From positions 62,001-126,000 of the forward strand of contig NZ_QRGD01000009.1 of the NCBI RefSeq assembly GCF_003449015.1: DNA of 64,000 bases. Direction: 5' to 3'. The stretch's first letter is position 1, and every line of letters begins with the position of its first letter. The notes beneath the pieces are model-generated. The model had not been told where the DNA came from and did no database searches. It saw nothing but the letters and a program-made list of their open reading frames with translations. This document shows positions 52,365 through 62,550 of the stretch, in pieces. A program made the position numbers and the translations under genes. Source of the DNA: Aureibaculum luteum. Its GTDB lineage: Bacteria > Bacteroidota > Bacteroidia > Flavobacteriales > Flavobacteriaceae.

Positions 52365-53067
52365 AGACATTTCCTATTCTTTTTCGAGACATTATTTTAC
52401 TAAAAAATTTAAGAAATTAAATTTAGTCAATCACGAATATGGTAATTTTGATTTTCAAAATATTATTGAGTTTTCAGAAATCAATTTGAAAGAAGTTTCA
52501 GGTTTTAATGTGACAATTCCCTACAAAGAAAAAATAATAGCTTTTTTAGATAAGATAGATACTGTTGCAGAGGAAATAGGAGCAGTGAATACTATCAAAA
52601 TAACTAATGATCATAAATTGATCGGATTCAATACAGATTATTATGGCTTTCAAGAATCTATAAAACCTTGGATACAATCGCATCATAAAAAAGCGTTGGT
52701 ATTAGGTACTGGAGGTGCATCAAAAGCTATATTGTATGTGCTAAAAAAACTAAATATTGAATATACAGTAGTATCTCGTACGCCCATAGCTGGTCAGATT
52801 TCGTATGATCAAATCACAGAGGAAATAATGCGTAATTACACAGTGATTGTGAACAGTACTCCTTTAGGAACATTTCCTGATGTAGATAAATGTCCTAATA
52901 TTCCTTATGAACACCTTAGCGATAAACATTTGTTGTTTGACCTAATTTACAATCCTGACAAAACTACTTTTTTAGCAAAAGGAGAGCAAAAAGGAGCCAA
53001 AATTGTAAATGGATCAAAAATGCTAGAATTACAAGCTGAAAAAGCTTGGGAGATTTGGAACTTATAG
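52321..53067 (+). CDS. aroE: Shikimate dehydrogenase
   Basis: Reduces 3-dehydroshikimate with NADPH in the chorismate pathway. From ATG 52321 it is 248 residues; a start at ATG 52330 gives 245 and is equally plausible. Family motifs are GLIGKDISYSFSR at the N-terminus, GFNVTIPYKEKI with the catalytic Lys, GFNTDYYGF with the catalytic Asp, and VLGTGGASKAIL, the NADP-binding loop. The start lies inside the DUF368 copy 2 reading frame (44 or 35 bases of overlap), so it is expected to be translationally coupled to that gene. Confidence 0.95.
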   Translation: MEKMLKKRKFGLIGKDISYSFSRHYFTKKFKKLNLVNHEYGNFDFQNIIEFSEINLKEVSGFNVTIPYKEKIIAFLDKIDTVAEEIGAVNTIKITNDHKLIGFNTDYYGFQESIKPWIQSHHKKALVLGTGGASKAILYVLKKLNIEYTVVSRTPIAGQISYDQITEEIMRNYTVIVNSTPLGTFPDVDKCPNIPYEHLSDKHLLFDLIYNPDKTTFLAKGEQKGAKIVNGSKMLELQAEKAWEIWNL

Positions 53068-53199
53068 GCTCACTGTGCTTTACGCAACCAAACAAAAAAT
53101 ATTGTATCTAAATATATAAATAGGTTTGCATTTTGTCAATCCTATTACTATCTTTAAAAACTTTTAGTTTTAAAAGTGGAACCCTTAAACATTAAAATA

Positions 53200-55212
53200 A
53201 TGTTAGACGATAAATCAAATAGTACAGAAGACGAAAAATCAACGGAAAAAGAAACCGAAGCAAATACAGAAAATGTAGAAAATTCGAAAAAAGATGCCGT
53301 TGTTGAATCAATTTCTGAAAAGGAAGTTGAAAAAACAGAAATCCCAATAGTTGTTGAAGAAAAAACGGAGTCGATAGAAGTTGACGATAAAAAGGTTGAA
53401 ACTGAAGAAGTGAAATCTGAAGTTTTAGAAGAAGAAACAGTTTCAAATGAGGAAATAATAGTTTCTAAAACAACAAATGATAAGGCTGAGGAGGATGAAG
53501 TAGTAAGTTTTGATACATTAGATTTAGAGCAACTGGTTAAAGAACTTCAAAAACTATTAAAGACTGATAATATAACAAGCATCAAAACTGATGTTGATAC
53601 CATAAAAAAGAATTTCAATAAGCAATTTGGTCAACTATTGGCAGAAAAGAAAGAAGCTTTTATAGCTGATGGAGGTAATGAGATTGATTTCTATTATAGT
53701 ACGCCCATAAAATCTGCATACAATGATTTACTTTTTGAGTACAAAACAAAAAGAGAAGCGTTCTATGCCGAAAAGGCCAGTGAACAAAAAGACAATTTAA
53801 CAAAACGATTGACTTTAATTGAAGATTTAAAAGAACTTATTGATAATGCGGAGCCATCTACCATGTATGCTCATTTTAAGGAACTTCAAGAAAAATGGCG
53901 TGGTGTAGGTAGAATTCCTAGTGCCCAATACAATGATACTTGGCGTACTTATGAACATCATGTTGAGCGGTTTTATGATTTATTACATTTAAGTAATGAC
54001 TTAAGAGATCTTGATTTTAAGCATAATTTAGAAGAAAAACTAAAACTAGCCATAAGGTCAGAGGAATTAGCAGAAATGACTGATTTAAATGTTGCTTTTA
54101 AAGAATTACAGGTGTTGCATAGATTATGGAAAGAAGAAGTTGGACCGGTTGCTAGAGAACATCGTGAAGAAATTTGGGATCGTTTTAGCAATGCAACTAA
54201 GAAAATTCATGAGAAAAGACATGAACATCAAAAGGTATTAGAATCTAAGTATGAGGAGAATGTAGATAAGAAAAGAGAAGTTATTGAAAAAATTTCTAAT
54301 TTAATAGAAGATAGTAGTAATACCTCTCATAAGTATTGGCAGCAAAAGATAAAAGAATTAGAAGAACTAAGACAGCAGTTTTTTAAAATTGGTAAGGTAC
54401 CTCGAAATGTAAATGACAAAATCTGGAATGAATTTAAAGATTCTACGAGAAAATTTAATAAGCTTAAGAATGGCTATTATAAAAATATAAAGAACGAACA
54501 AAATAGTAACTTAGAAAAAAAGAATGCTTTAGTAGCAAAAGCAGAATCATTTAAGGAAAGTGAAGATTTTGATGCCACCACTGAAGTTATGAAGGAGATT
54601 CAAGCGGAATGGAAAACGATTGGACATGTACCAAGAAAATTTTCTGATAAAATCTGGAAACAATTTAAAGATGCTTGTAATCATTATTTTGACAGATTAC
54701 ACGGTAAACAAGACGAAGCAAATAAAGACCAAATTGAAGCTTTTAATAAGAAGAAAGAAATGCTTGATAATCTTAAAAGTCAAGCCGATGAAAATGAAGT
54801 AGTGAGCTTAGAGGTTATTAACTCTTATATAGAAGATTGGAATAAGTTAGAAAATTTACCACATAATATGCACCATATTGAAGTAAAATTTAATAAAACA
54901 TTAAATTCACTTTATGGTAAGTTAGACTTAGATGAAAAAGAGATTGCCATGTTAAAGTTTAAGAATATGGTTAATAGTTATGTAGAAACAGACAATTATA
55001 GAAAGCTTGACAGTGAACAACTTTTTGTAAGAAAGAAAATTGATGAAGTTACTAGAGAAATTCAGCAATTAGAGAATAACATGGGCTTTTTCGCAAATAC
55101 AAATGCTGACAATCCGCTTTTAAAAGGTGTTCAGAATAATATTGAAAATTATAATAATCAATTAGAAATCTGGAAGACCAAATTAAATTATATAACCAGT
55201 TTAGATTATTAA
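53200..55212 (+). CDS. DUF349 repeat protein with acidic N-terminus
   Basis: A 670-residue cytoplasmic protein from ATG 53200 (a GTG eight codons upstream is possible). Residues 1-110 are disordered, Glu/Lys-rich and repeat-like. Then follow five DUF349 helical repeats, each with a core such as KELQEKWRGVGRIPSAQYND, EIQAEWKTIGHVPRKFSDKI and LEELRQQFFKIGKVPRNVND (Trp or Phe and Gly in IGxVP). DUF349 proteins are helical and linked to growth or septum formation in some bacteria, without a settled role. Its stop overlaps by 4 bases the convergent DUF6090 gene. Confidence 0.9.
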   Translation: MLDDKSNSTEDEKSTEKETEANTENVENSKKDAVVESISEKEVEKTEIPIVVEEKTESIEVDDKKVETEEVKSEVLEEETVSNEEIIVSKTTNDKAEEDEVVSFDTLDLEQLVKELQKLLKTDNITSIKTDVDTIKKNFNKQFGQLLAEKKEAFIADGGNEIDFYYSTPIKSAYNDLLFEYKTKREAFYAEKASEQKDNLTKRLTLIEDLKELIDNAEPSTMYAHFKELQEKWRGVGRIPSAQYNDTWRTYEHHVERFYDLLHLSNDLRDLDFKHNLEEKLKLAIRSEELAEMTDLNVAFKELQVLHRLWKEEVGPVAREHREEIWDRFSNATKKIHEKRHEHQKVLESKYEENVDKKREVIEKISNLIEDSSNTSHKYWQQKIKELEELRQQFFKIGKVPRNVNDKIWNEFKDSTRKFNKLKNGYYKNIKNEQNSNLEKKNALVAKAESFKESEDFDATTEVMKEIQAEWKTIGHVPRKFSDKIWKQFKDACNHYFDRLHGKQDEANKDQIEAFNKKKEMLDNLKSQADENEVVSLEVINSYIEDWNKLENLPHNMHHIEVKFNKTLNSLYGKLDLDEKEIAMLKFKNMVNSYVETDNYRKLDSEQLFVRKKIDEVTREIQQLENNMGFFANTNADNPLLKGVQNNIENYNNQLEIWKTKLNYITSLDY

Positions 55213-55886
55213 TTGAACTTATTTAATTCTTTTTTTACATATTTTATTACGGTACTTATGTTAAGTGTATCGAGTAGTTGATTATTTATTTTCTGATTAG
55301 CAGATATTTGAGAGTTTATCAAATTTAATAACATGTTATCTTTTAGTTTTTGTCTGACAATTACTGTATCTGCTAGATTATTTTTATCGATTAAAAACTC
55401 TGAAAGAATGTAAGGGCGAACATTATTATAAATAAAGGCCTTATGTGATTTTGAAAAGGCATCAAAGGAGTCGTAACCTGCTTCATACCATCCTGTTAAA
55501 GCACCTCTTATGGTGTCACTGGATATGGTATTTAAATTGCCGCCTGATTTTAAGTTGATGTATGCAGAGTTCATTTTTGCATGATAGAATTCACTATCAA
55601 GGTAAATAGATAATGAGTCTAAATGAATCGCTTCTTTTGTAGTAACTTGAGTAAGATAATCGATACTGTGGTTTAAATGATTTTTCCACATTACCATGAT
55701 GTATTTTTCAGTTTGTAAATCATTATAAACTGCCTTCAAAACCTTATTTACTTCTTGCTTTTCTTTTCTGTTTTCATTCCAGTTATTTAAATTAACAGCA
55801 ATAAAAATACCTAATACCACGATCAAAATTTCACCTAAAACATAGGTTATTGTTTTAGGAAGTTTTTTACTTAAAAATCTTGACAT
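55209..55886 (-). CDS. DUF6090 family membrane protein
   Basis: A 225-residue protein with one N-terminal membrane segment, YVLGEILIVVLGIFIAVNLN (about residues 15-34), followed by NWNENRKEKQ, the family fingerprint. The rest is a soluble, helical domain rich in Leu, Asn and Lys. DUF6090 proteins are found in multiple copies in Flavobacteriia genomes and have no known function. It is a single gene, placed in opposition to the DUF349 gene. Confidence 0.85.
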   Translation of the reverse strand: MSRFLSKKLPKTITYVLGEILIVVLGIFIAVNLNNWNENRKEKQEVNKVLKAVYNDLQTEKYIMVMWKNHLNHSIDYLTQVTTKEAIHLDSLSIYLDSEFYHAKMNSAYINLKSGGNLNTISSDTIRGALTGWYEAGYDSFDAFSKSHKAFIYNNVRPYILSEFLIDKNNLADTVIVRQKLKDNMLLNLINSQISANQKINNQLLDTLNISTVIKYVKKELNKFN

Positions 55887-55951
55887 ATAGAATAGTATAA
55901 TTATTGAATGGTAATAATGAATTTACTGTTTCGATTAATTATTCAAAGATA

Positions 55952-56956
55952 TTACCATCTTATAATTACACTTCCCCAAGTAAATCCGCTACCAAAGGCA
56001 GCCAGTACCACTAAATCATTATCCTTAATTTTACCTTTTTCATGAGCTTCTGCTAAGGCGATAATAATAGATGCGGCAGTAGTATTTCCATATTCCATTA
56101 TATTATTATAGACTTGATCATCGCTTAAGGCAAATTTTTTCTGAACAAACTGTGAAATCCGTAAATTAGCTTGATGAGGAATAAACATATCAATATCTTT
56201 TGCTGTCAGATTGTTAGCTGTTAAGCCTTCCATAATTACCTCACTAAAACGAACTACCGCATTTTTAAAAACGAAAGTGCCATCCATATATGGATAATAG
56301 GAAGTATCCTCTTCTGTAGAAGCTAAAATTTCGGGTATCCAATGCTTTATACTCGGTGATTTTACTATTAATTTATCTGCATATTTTCCTTGACTATGCA
56401 AATGCGAAGACAAAATACCTTTATTGTTATCTTCTGTTCTTGATAAAACACAAGCACCAGCACCGTCTCCAAATATTACAGAAACACCTCTACCGCGTGT
56501 ACTTTTATCTAAGCCATTAGAATGGTATTCAGATCCAATTACCAATATGTTTTTATACATACCTGTTTTTATAAACTGATCAGCAGTAGAAAGAGCATAT
56601 ACAAACCCTGAACATTGATTTCTTATATCAATTGCTCCAATGGTAGGCATGTCTAGCATGTCCTGTATTTGAACTCCACAACCAGGAAAATAGTAATCAG
56701 GACTTAACGTAGCAAATACAATAAAATCAATATCATCTTTAGTTAAACCTGCACGTTCAATTGCAATTTTAGCAGCTTTAGCACCCATTTTTGCTGAGGT
56801 AAGGTCGCTGTCTTCAGGAATCCACCGTCTTCTTTTTATCCCCGTTCTTTCTTGAATCCATTCATCATTTGTGTCCATTAGTTTTGAAAGATCGTCATTG
56901 GTGACAATATTTTCAGGAACGTAAAAACCTAGTCCTGTAATTTTTGAATTGTACAT
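55952..56956 (-). CDS. 3-oxoacyl-ACP synthase III family protein (FabH-like)
   Basis: A 334-residue thiolase-fold enzyme that condenses acetyl- or acyl-CoA with malonyl-ACP to start fatty acid or polyketide synthesis. The catalytic triad is present: Cys115 in IRNQCSGFVYAL, His in PHQANLRISQF and Asn in YGNTTAASIIIAL. DTNDEWIQERTGIKRRRW is the usual N-terminal block. It is not next to plsX, fabD or acpP, as housekeeping fabH usually is, so it could be a second FabH for branched starters or another pathway. Gene is monocistronic. Confidence 0.93.
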   Translation of the reverse strand: MYNSKITGLGFYVPENIVTNDDLSKLMDTNDEWIQERTGIKRRRWIPEDSDLTSAKMGAKAAKIAIERAGLTKDDIDFIVFATLSPDYYFPGCGVQIQDMLDMPTIGAIDIRNQCSGFVYALSTADQFIKTGMYKNILVIGSEYHSNGLDKSTRGRGVSVIFGDGAGACVLSRTEDNNKGILSSHLHSQGKYADKLIVKSPSIKHWIPEILASTEEDTSYYPYMDGTFVFKNAVVRFSEVIMEGLTANNLTAKDIDMFIPHQANLRISQFVQKKFALSDDQVYNNIMEYGNTTAASIIIALAEAHEKGKIKDNDLVVLAAFGSGFTWGSVIIRW

Positions 56957-57107
56957 GTTTATTGTTTTTAATACTATGCAAGATAAGTAATCTAATTGAA
57001 TTTATATTTAAGTTAATTTAACTAACAAAAGTTAAATGTGGTTAATTAACAAATTTTTTAGATAGACTGCATCGTAATTTTATGACTTAATCTTAAAATC
57101 AAATCTT

Positions 57108-57650
57108 ATGAAAAAATTATTACTTACCAGTTTTGTGCTGATCACTATGATTACTAATTCGAATGCTCAAGAGGAGTACGGAATTAAGGCTGGGTTTTTC
57201 AATTCAGAAAGAGCAACAAATAGTTCTTTTCAGAATAGTGGACTAAAAACGGATACAAATTTTAATGAAGGTATTTACTTTGGTGCCTTTGCTGAATTTA
57301 AGCTGTCTGAAAAATTCGGTTTGCGACCAGAAATTACTTATGTCTCTGTGAAAAATGATTTTGACCAATTGCGTGTTCCTTTACTGGGAACCTATAAAAT
57401 TGGAAAAAAGTTTAAAGTTTTCTTAGGACCAGAGATTGGCTATCTATTAACCGATAATAAAAACTTTAATAATATCCATTTTGGAGCTACAATTGGTGTT
57501 GGTTATGAATTTATTAAAAATTTATCAATTGAAGCAAGGTATTATTATGCATTCACCGAATCTCTCAAAGAAAGTGATCAATACTCAAGTGGTTCTTCAG
57601 CAAAGTTTAATAGTTTTCAATTAGGGCTTGTGTACCGTTTTGGCAAATAA
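57108..57650 (+). CDS. Outer-membrane beta-barrel protein (porin family)
   Basis: A 180-residue exported protein with a signal peptide (1-20, ending SNAQ) and a small outer-membrane beta-barrel of the OmpA-like/PF13568 type: YGIKAGFFNSERATNS at the start, YFGAFAEFKLSEKFGLRPEI, GATIGVGYEFIKNLSIEARY and a terminal SFQLGLVYRFGK with the C-terminal aromatic. Function is unknown. It is a single gene and is followed by a terminator. Confidence 0.85.
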   Translation: MKKLLLTSFVLITMITNSNAQEEYGIKAGFFNSERATNSSFQNSGLKTDTNFNEGIYFGAFAEFKLSEKFGLRPEITYVSVKNDFDQLRVPLLGTYKIGKKFKVFLGPEIGYLLTDNKNFNNIHFGATIGVGYEFIKNLSIEARYYYAFTESLKESDQYSSGSSAKFNSFQLGLVYRFGK

Positions 57651-57666
57651 AATACTGAGTACTCTT

Positions 57667-57732
57667 AATACCGAGACATTAAAATGTGAAAATCTGCCAT
57701 CTTGTCATTTTAATGATCTTGGTATTTTTTTT
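57667..57732 (+). terminator. Terminator of the outer-membrane barrel gene
   Basis: A long imperfect stem: AATACCGAGACATTAAAATG (57667-57686) pairs with a stretch at 57706-57726 with a few mismatches, followed by a run of T. It lies 16 bases after the barrel gene stop and 48 bases before htpG. Confidence 0.8.
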
Positions 57733-57779
57733 GACTATACCAAACTACTATTATAAAAATAATTTAAAACTTACATATT

Positions 57780-59708
57780 ATGGCAAAAGGAAAAATTAAT
57801 GTTTCAGTCGAAAACATATTTCCGTTAATTAAAAAATTCTTGTATTCTGATCATGAAATATTTTTACGAGAATTAATATCAAATGCTACAGATGCAACAT
57901 TAAAACTTAAGCACCTTTCTACAATTGGTGAAACAAAAGTTGATTATGATAACCCACTAATTGAGGTTAAAATTGATAAAGAAGGTAAGAAATTACATAT
58001 TATCGATCATGGAGTCGGTATGTCTAAAGAAGAGGTTGAAAAGTATATCAATCAGGTTGCATTTTCAGGTGCTGAAGAATTCTTAGAAAAATATAAAGAT
58101 TCTGCCAAAGATTCAGGAATTATTGGACACTTTGGACTTGGATTTTATTCTGCTTTTATGGTAGCAGAAAAAGTAGAAATTATAACAAAATCACATGTAG
58201 AGGAAGAAGGTGCTATACATTGGGTTTGTGATGGTTCGCCTGAATTTACATTGACTAAATCTAAGAAAAAAGACATAGGAACAGAAATTATATTGCATAT
58301 AGCTGATGATTCTACTGAATTTTTAGAAGAACACAGAATTAGTGAATTGTTGTTGAAATACAACAAGTTTATGCCTGTGTCAATTAAATTTGGTACAAAA
58401 GAAATAAATGACCCTACGTTTGAGCCTAAAACAATAAAGGATAAGGACGGTAAAGAAACTACCGAACCACATAAGCAAATTACGATAGATAATATTATCA
58501 ATAACCCAAACCCTGCTTGGACGAAACAACCTGGGGATTTAAAAGATGAAGATTACAAATCTTTTTATAGAGAGTTGTATCCAATGCAATTTGAAGAACC
58601 ATTATTCCACATTCATTTAAATGTAGATTATCCTTTTAATTTAACGGGTATTTTGTATTTCCCGAAGTTGACTACCAATTTAGATGTGCAAAAAGATAGA
58701 ATTCAATTGTATCAAAATCAGGTATTTGTAACGGATAATGTGGAGGGTATTGTTCCAGAATTTTTACAAATGTTACGTGGTGTTATTGATTCTCCAGATA
58801 TTCCATTAAATGTATCACGTAGTTATTTGCAAGCTGATGGTGCTGTAAAAAAGATTTCAAGCTATATCACTAAAAAAGTGGGTGATAAATTGCAATCATT
58901 ATTTAAAAATGACCGAGAAGGCTTTGAGAAAAAATGGAACGACATTAAAATTGTCATAGAATATGGAATGCTTTCTGAGCCTAAATTCTTTGAGAAAGCT
59001 CAAAATTTCGCATTGTTTCCAACAGTAGATGATAAGTATTTTACTTTTGATGAGTTGGTTGAAAAAGTAAAACCAGCACAAACAGATAAAGATAAAAATA
59101 TTGTATTGCTTTATGCTACTAATGTAGATGAGCAACACGGTTACATAGAAGAAGCAAAAGCAAAAGGTTACGAAGTACTGTTGTTAGACTCTCCTATAAT
59201 TTCTCATTTAATTCAAAAAATTGAAGGTGAAAATTCTGAGTTGTCTGCAGAAAAACAACCTATAAAATTTGCGAGAGTAGATTCTGATTTTGTTGATAAT
59301 TTGATTAAAAAAGACGAAGAACAAATTTCAAAATTATCGGATGAAGAGAAAACAAAATTAAAAGAGATTGTAGAAGGAATTGTGCCTAAGGATAAATATA
59401 CAGTACAATTAGAAGCTTTAGATTCAAATGCCAATCCTTTTATAATTACTATACCTGAGTTTATACGTAGAATGAAGGAAATGAGCCAAACTGGTGGCGG
59501 TGGTATGATGGGAATGAGTAATTTTCCTGAAATGTATAATTTGGTGGTGAATACCAATAATGAGTTAATGCAGAAAATTATTAAATCTAAAGGTAAAAAA
59601 GAAGAATATGTGAATCAGGCCTTAGATTTGGCAAAATTATCTCAAAATTTATTGAAAGGTAAGGATTTAACAAGTTTTATCAAACGTAGTTTTGAGTTGA
59701 TGAAGTAG
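57780..59708 (+). CDS. htpG: HtpG molecular chaperone (Hsp90)
   Basis: A 642-residue ATP-dependent chaperone. The N-terminal GHKL ATPase domain has FLRELISNATDATLKL, HGVGMSKEEVEKYIN and HFGLGFYSAFMVAEKV; the middle domain has NVSRSYLQADGAVKKI with the conserved Arg; the C-terminal dimerisation domain is shorter than in eukaryotes. An acidic insertion near residues 215-225 is common in Bacteroidota. It has its own terminator and appears monocistronic. No CIRCE or HrcA site was recognised upstream. Confidence 0.98.
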   Translation: MAKGKINVSVENIFPLIKKFLYSDHEIFLRELISNATDATLKLKHLSTIGETKVDYDNPLIEVKIDKEGKKLHIIDHGVGMSKEEVEKYINQVAFSGAEEFLEKYKDSAKDSGIIGHFGLGFYSAFMVAEKVEIITKSHVEEEGAIHWVCDGSPEFTLTKSKKKDIGTEIILHIADDSTEFLEEHRISELLLKYNKFMPVSIKFGTKEINDPTFEPKTIKDKDGKETTEPHKQITIDNIINNPNPAWTKQPGDLKDEDYKSFYRELYPMQFEEPLFHIHLNVDYPFNLTGILYFPKLTTNLDVQKDRIQLYQNQVFVTDNVEGIVPEFLQMLRGVIDSPDIPLNVSRSYLQADGAVKKISSYITKKVGDKLQSLFKNDREGFEKKWNDIKIVIEYGMLSEPKFFEKAQNFALFPTVDDKYFTFDELVEKVKPAQTDKDKNIVLLYATNVDEQHGYIEEAKAKGYEVLLLDSPIISHLIQKIEGENSELSAEKQPIKFARVDSDFVDNLIKKDEEQISKLSDEEKTKLKEIVEGIVPKDKYTVQLEALDSNANPFIITIPEFIRRMKEMSQTGGGGMMGMSNFPEMYNLVVNTNNELMQKIIKSKGKKEEYVNQALDLAKLSQNLLKGKDLTSFIKRSFELMK

Positions 59709-59730
59709 TTCTTTTACCTTTTTAAATATC

Positions 59731-59767
59731 AAACCGCTTTCCTAATTCATAGGAAGGCGGTTTTTTT
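59731..59767 (+). terminator. Terminator of htpG
   Basis: AAACCGCTTTCCTA (59731-59744) pairs with TAGGAAGGCGGTTT (59750-59763) across a 5-base loop with a single G-U pair, and a T run follows. It lies 22 bases after the htpG stop. Confidence 0.92.
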
Positions 59768-59821
59768 ATGGGGTAACTATGTTAAATAATTAAAGAACCA
59801 TAGTCTTGATTTTGTTAGCAG

Positions 59822-62155
59822 ATGGTATTTAAGCATACAATCATGCAAATAGAATATAACTATCCTCACCCTAATAAACTATCTTTGCGTCACTTAATCA
59901 TGGTAGGCAACTTGTTAAAATCAATTGAGTTATTTTTAAAAGGAGCTAGTTTTTACAGAGGTATTGTATTAACTATTGCTGTAACACTGCCAATCGCTAT
60001 ACTTTATTCTATTGGTCAGACTGCTATAATAGTTCCTATTGTTTTTGGAACATTTGTAAACGCACCTAGTGATATTCCAGGAAGTTTAAAGCGAAAAGTT
60101 AATGGTATTTTAATTAGTATTTCCTTAACCGCAATTGTTACCCTATTAATTCTATTTGCAAAACCCTATTTTTTAGTACTACTAATAGCTTTGGCAATTT
60201 TATCTTTTTTTAGTGCCATGATTGCTGTATATGGTTTTAGAGGGTCATTAATTGCATTTTCAGGTTTGTTAGCAATGGTGCTAGCCTTGGCGGTTAAGGA
60301 TATAAGTGGCATTGATATTTTGTTACATGTAGGTTTATTAATTATAGGAGGCTTGTGGTACCTCATAATTTCGTTACTGTTAAGACGGATTTCTTCAAAA
60401 AAAGATCAAAAAAAGTTATTATCAGATACGCTAGAATTAACGGGAGAATATTTAAAATTACGAGGACGGCTATTAACGGAACGCGATTTGCATGATGATT
60501 TGTTTAAGAAAATATTAGAACTTCAAACTAAAATTAGCGAGAAACATGAAACGCTTCGCGAATCTCTTTTAATTACCAGAAGGAAAACAGGTCGTTCGCA
60601 TTATGAAGAAAGAAGACTACTTATATTTATTTCTTTGATAGATATTTTGGAGTTGGCATTGGCAAACACGTTAGATTACGCTAAGATTGATGATTTATTT
60701 AATACTAAAAAAAATTATTTAGAGACCTTTAGTAATGTTAATGTTGTTATGGGTGAGCATTTAGTAATGTTGTCTAAAGCAATAATCAATAATAATAAAA
60801 TACCTACAAAAAACGAATTACTAAACGTTTTTGCAAATGCACATAAAGAGATTGATAATTATGTTGCAGAAGTAGGTTTGCCTGAGGCTAGGGAAGGAGC
60901 CTTAACACTTCGTAATATTTACACATATCAACAACAGTTGCTATATCAAATAAGGGCTATAAGACGCGTGATGGCAAATGTAGAAAACGCGTCTAAATTA
61001 TCGATAAAAAAACAAGAAGAAAGCCAGTTTATTACACTTCAAGAATATCGATTCTCTATCATTTTAGAGCATTTGAGTTTTAAATCTACCATATTCAGAC
61101 ATGCCTTAAGGTTAAGTGTAGCTGTAGTTGCTGCTTATTTATTGGGAAGTTTATTAGATATAAAAAATGCTTATTGGATAATTCTGACGCTAATTGTTAT
61201 TATGCGACCTAATTATGGATTGACCAAAGAGCGTTCTTTAAATAGAATTATAGGAACTATTATTGGGGCGGCTGTTGCAGCTTTAATTATTTTCACTACA
61301 CAAAATATAATAGTCTATGGGGTGTTGGCAGTTTTATCATTAACATTTGCGTTCTCTTTAATTCAACAAAGTTATAAGGTTGGAGCGGCCTTTATTACAC
61401 TCCATGTTATTTTTGTTTATGCTTTATTACAGCCCAATGCATTTGAAGTAATTGGTTACCGAGTTTTAGATACTTTAATTGGGGCAATTCTGGCAGTTAT
61501 TGCTAATTATGTACTTTGGCCACTTTGGGAATTCAAGAACTTAGATCACGATATTTTAGCTGTTTTAAAAGCAAACAATAATTATTTATTAGCAACTCAA
61601 AAGCTATATAACAAAAAAAACGGACTGAATACACATTATAAAATGCCTAGAAAAGAAGCTTTTTTAGCCATGAGTGAATTAAATGCCGCATTTCAGCGTG
61701 TAACACAAGATCCGAAATCTAAGCAGAAAGAATATCAACTTATTTATGATATAGTTACTTTAAATCATACTATTATATCAGCTATTGCATCTTTGGGTAG
61801 TTTTATTCAAAAGCATAAAGTTTCCTCTTTAAATGAACAATTTGATATTTTTATTATTCATATAAGTAATAATTTAAAAGAGGCTCGAAATATTTTAGAT
61901 AAGAATAAAAAACTAAAAATTAATCAAGACGATAATATTGAAAATGCAAAAGAAGAATTGTTAGATAATTATACAAATCTAGCAAATGAAAGAGATCAAG
62001 AAATAAAATCAGGTCAACTTGATGTAAAGGAAGAAATGCTCATTAATCTGCAAGAAGCACATTTATTATATAATCAGCTAATTTGGTTGAGAAACTTGAC
62101 TGATAATCTTAAAAAAGCAACTTATAAGTACAAGAAATTGGTAAGCTCAACTTAG
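59822..62155 (+). CDS. FUSC family inner-membrane protein (YccS/YhfK-like)
   Basis: A 777-residue protein with two groups of about six hydrophobic segments (residues about 45-190 and 425-560), each followed by a cytosolic helical domain, the duplicated FUSC layout. Visible landmarks are AYWIILTLIVIMRPNYGLTK in the second group and LDTLIGAILAVIANYVLWPL. Related E. coli YccS is uncharacterised; plant and eukaryotic FUSC proteins are aromatic-acid or fusaric-acid transporters. The ATG at 59822 gives a short hydrophilic leader, but ATG 59843 or the Met at codon 27 could be used. Its stop overlaps by 4 bases the convergent membrane protein gene. Confidence 0.88.
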   Translation: MVFKHTIMQIEYNYPHPNKLSLRHLIMVGNLLKSIELFLKGASFYRGIVLTIAVTLPIAILYSIGQTAIIVPIVFGTFVNAPSDIPGSLKRKVNGILISISLTAIVTLLILFAKPYFLVLLIALAILSFFSAMIAVYGFRGSLIAFSGLLAMVLALAVKDISGIDILLHVGLLIIGGLWYLIISLLLRRISSKKDQKKLLSDTLELTGEYLKLRGRLLTERDLHDDLFKKILELQTKISEKHETLRESLLITRRKTGRSHYEERRLLIFISLIDILELALANTLDYAKIDDLFNTKKNYLETFSNVNVVMGEHLVMLSKAIINNNKIPTKNELLNVFANAHKEIDNYVAEVGLPEAREGALTLRNIYTYQQQLLYQIRAIRRVMANVENASKLSIKKQEESQFITLQEYRFSIILEHLSFKSTIFRHALRLSVAVVAAYLLGSLLDIKNAYWIILTLIVIMRPNYGLTKERSLNRIIGTIIGAAVAALIIFTTQNIIVYGVLAVLSLTFAFSLIQQSYKVGAAFITLHVIFVYALLQPNAFEVIGYRVLDTLIGAILAVIANYVLWPLWEFKNLDHDILAVLKANNNYLLATQKLYNKKNGLNTHYKMPRKEAFLAMSELNAAFQRVTQDPKSKQKEYQLIYDIVTLNHTIISAIASLGSFIQKHKVSSLNEQFDIFIIHISNNLKEARNILDKNKKLKINQDDNIENAKEELLDNYTNLANERDQEIKSGQLDVKEEMLINLQEAHLLYNQLIWLRNLTDNLKKATYKYKKLVSST

Positions 62156-62550
62156 ATGTTAAGGCGTTTGTTAAAGTAATTTTTAAGTACAATAATTTGT
62201 ATTAAGAATAATATAGAAACGATTATGGTAGCATATAAAGTAGTGTTTGAGAAATGCATATTAGGCAGGAAATTTAAGCTAAAATCGAATTCAAAATAGT
62301 TCAACCATTTAGATTGGGTAAGGTTTTCGTAACGAGCTATATACACTAAAGCACTTACGGTTAAAAAACTAATTAACAACCATACTTTTTTAGATATCAG
62401 AGGTTTATATTCGAATGCTTTTTGTAGATCTAATTGCTCAACTTGAGCCATAATAGAATTTGTAAATTGCATGGAAGTCGTGGTTAAAGCATCATCTTGC
62501 ATTAACTTATCAACCAACGTTTCTATATTTTTATTTTCTTCTGTACGCAT
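62152..62550 (-). CDS. Small two-helix membrane protein coupled to the sigma gene
   Basis: A 132-residue protein with a cytosolic N-terminal part (about 50 residues, TTTSMQFTNSIMAQVEQLD) and two membrane segments at 52-70 and 105-123. I recognise no named family. The gene overlaps the sigma-factor stop by 20 bases (62531-62550), so it is co-transcribed and probably regulates or accompanies the sigma factor. An N-terminal zinc-binding anti-sigma HxxxCxxC motif is absent. It could be a non-canonical anti-sigma factor; that is inference from position. Confidence 0.6.
   Translation of the reverse strand: MRTEENKNIETLVDKLMQDDALTTTSMQFTNSIMAQVEQLDLQKAFEYKPLISKKVWLLISFLTVSALVYIARYENLTQSKWLNYFEFDFSLNFLPNMHFSNTTLYATIIVSILFLIQIIVLKNYFNKRLNI

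Noticed and set aside
53192-53446. 84-residue frame on the minus strand rich in Leu and Phe
   Set aside because: It is the antisense shadow of the Glu/Lys-rich N-terminus of the DUF349 gene; repeats of GAA/AAA read as Phe/Leu on the other strand. There is no start context and no family resemblance.
57731-57757. E. coli-like TTGACT and TATAAA boxes before htpG
   Set aside because: Spacing is 15 bases, the first box is part of the U run of the upstream terminator, and Bacteroidota do not use this consensus.
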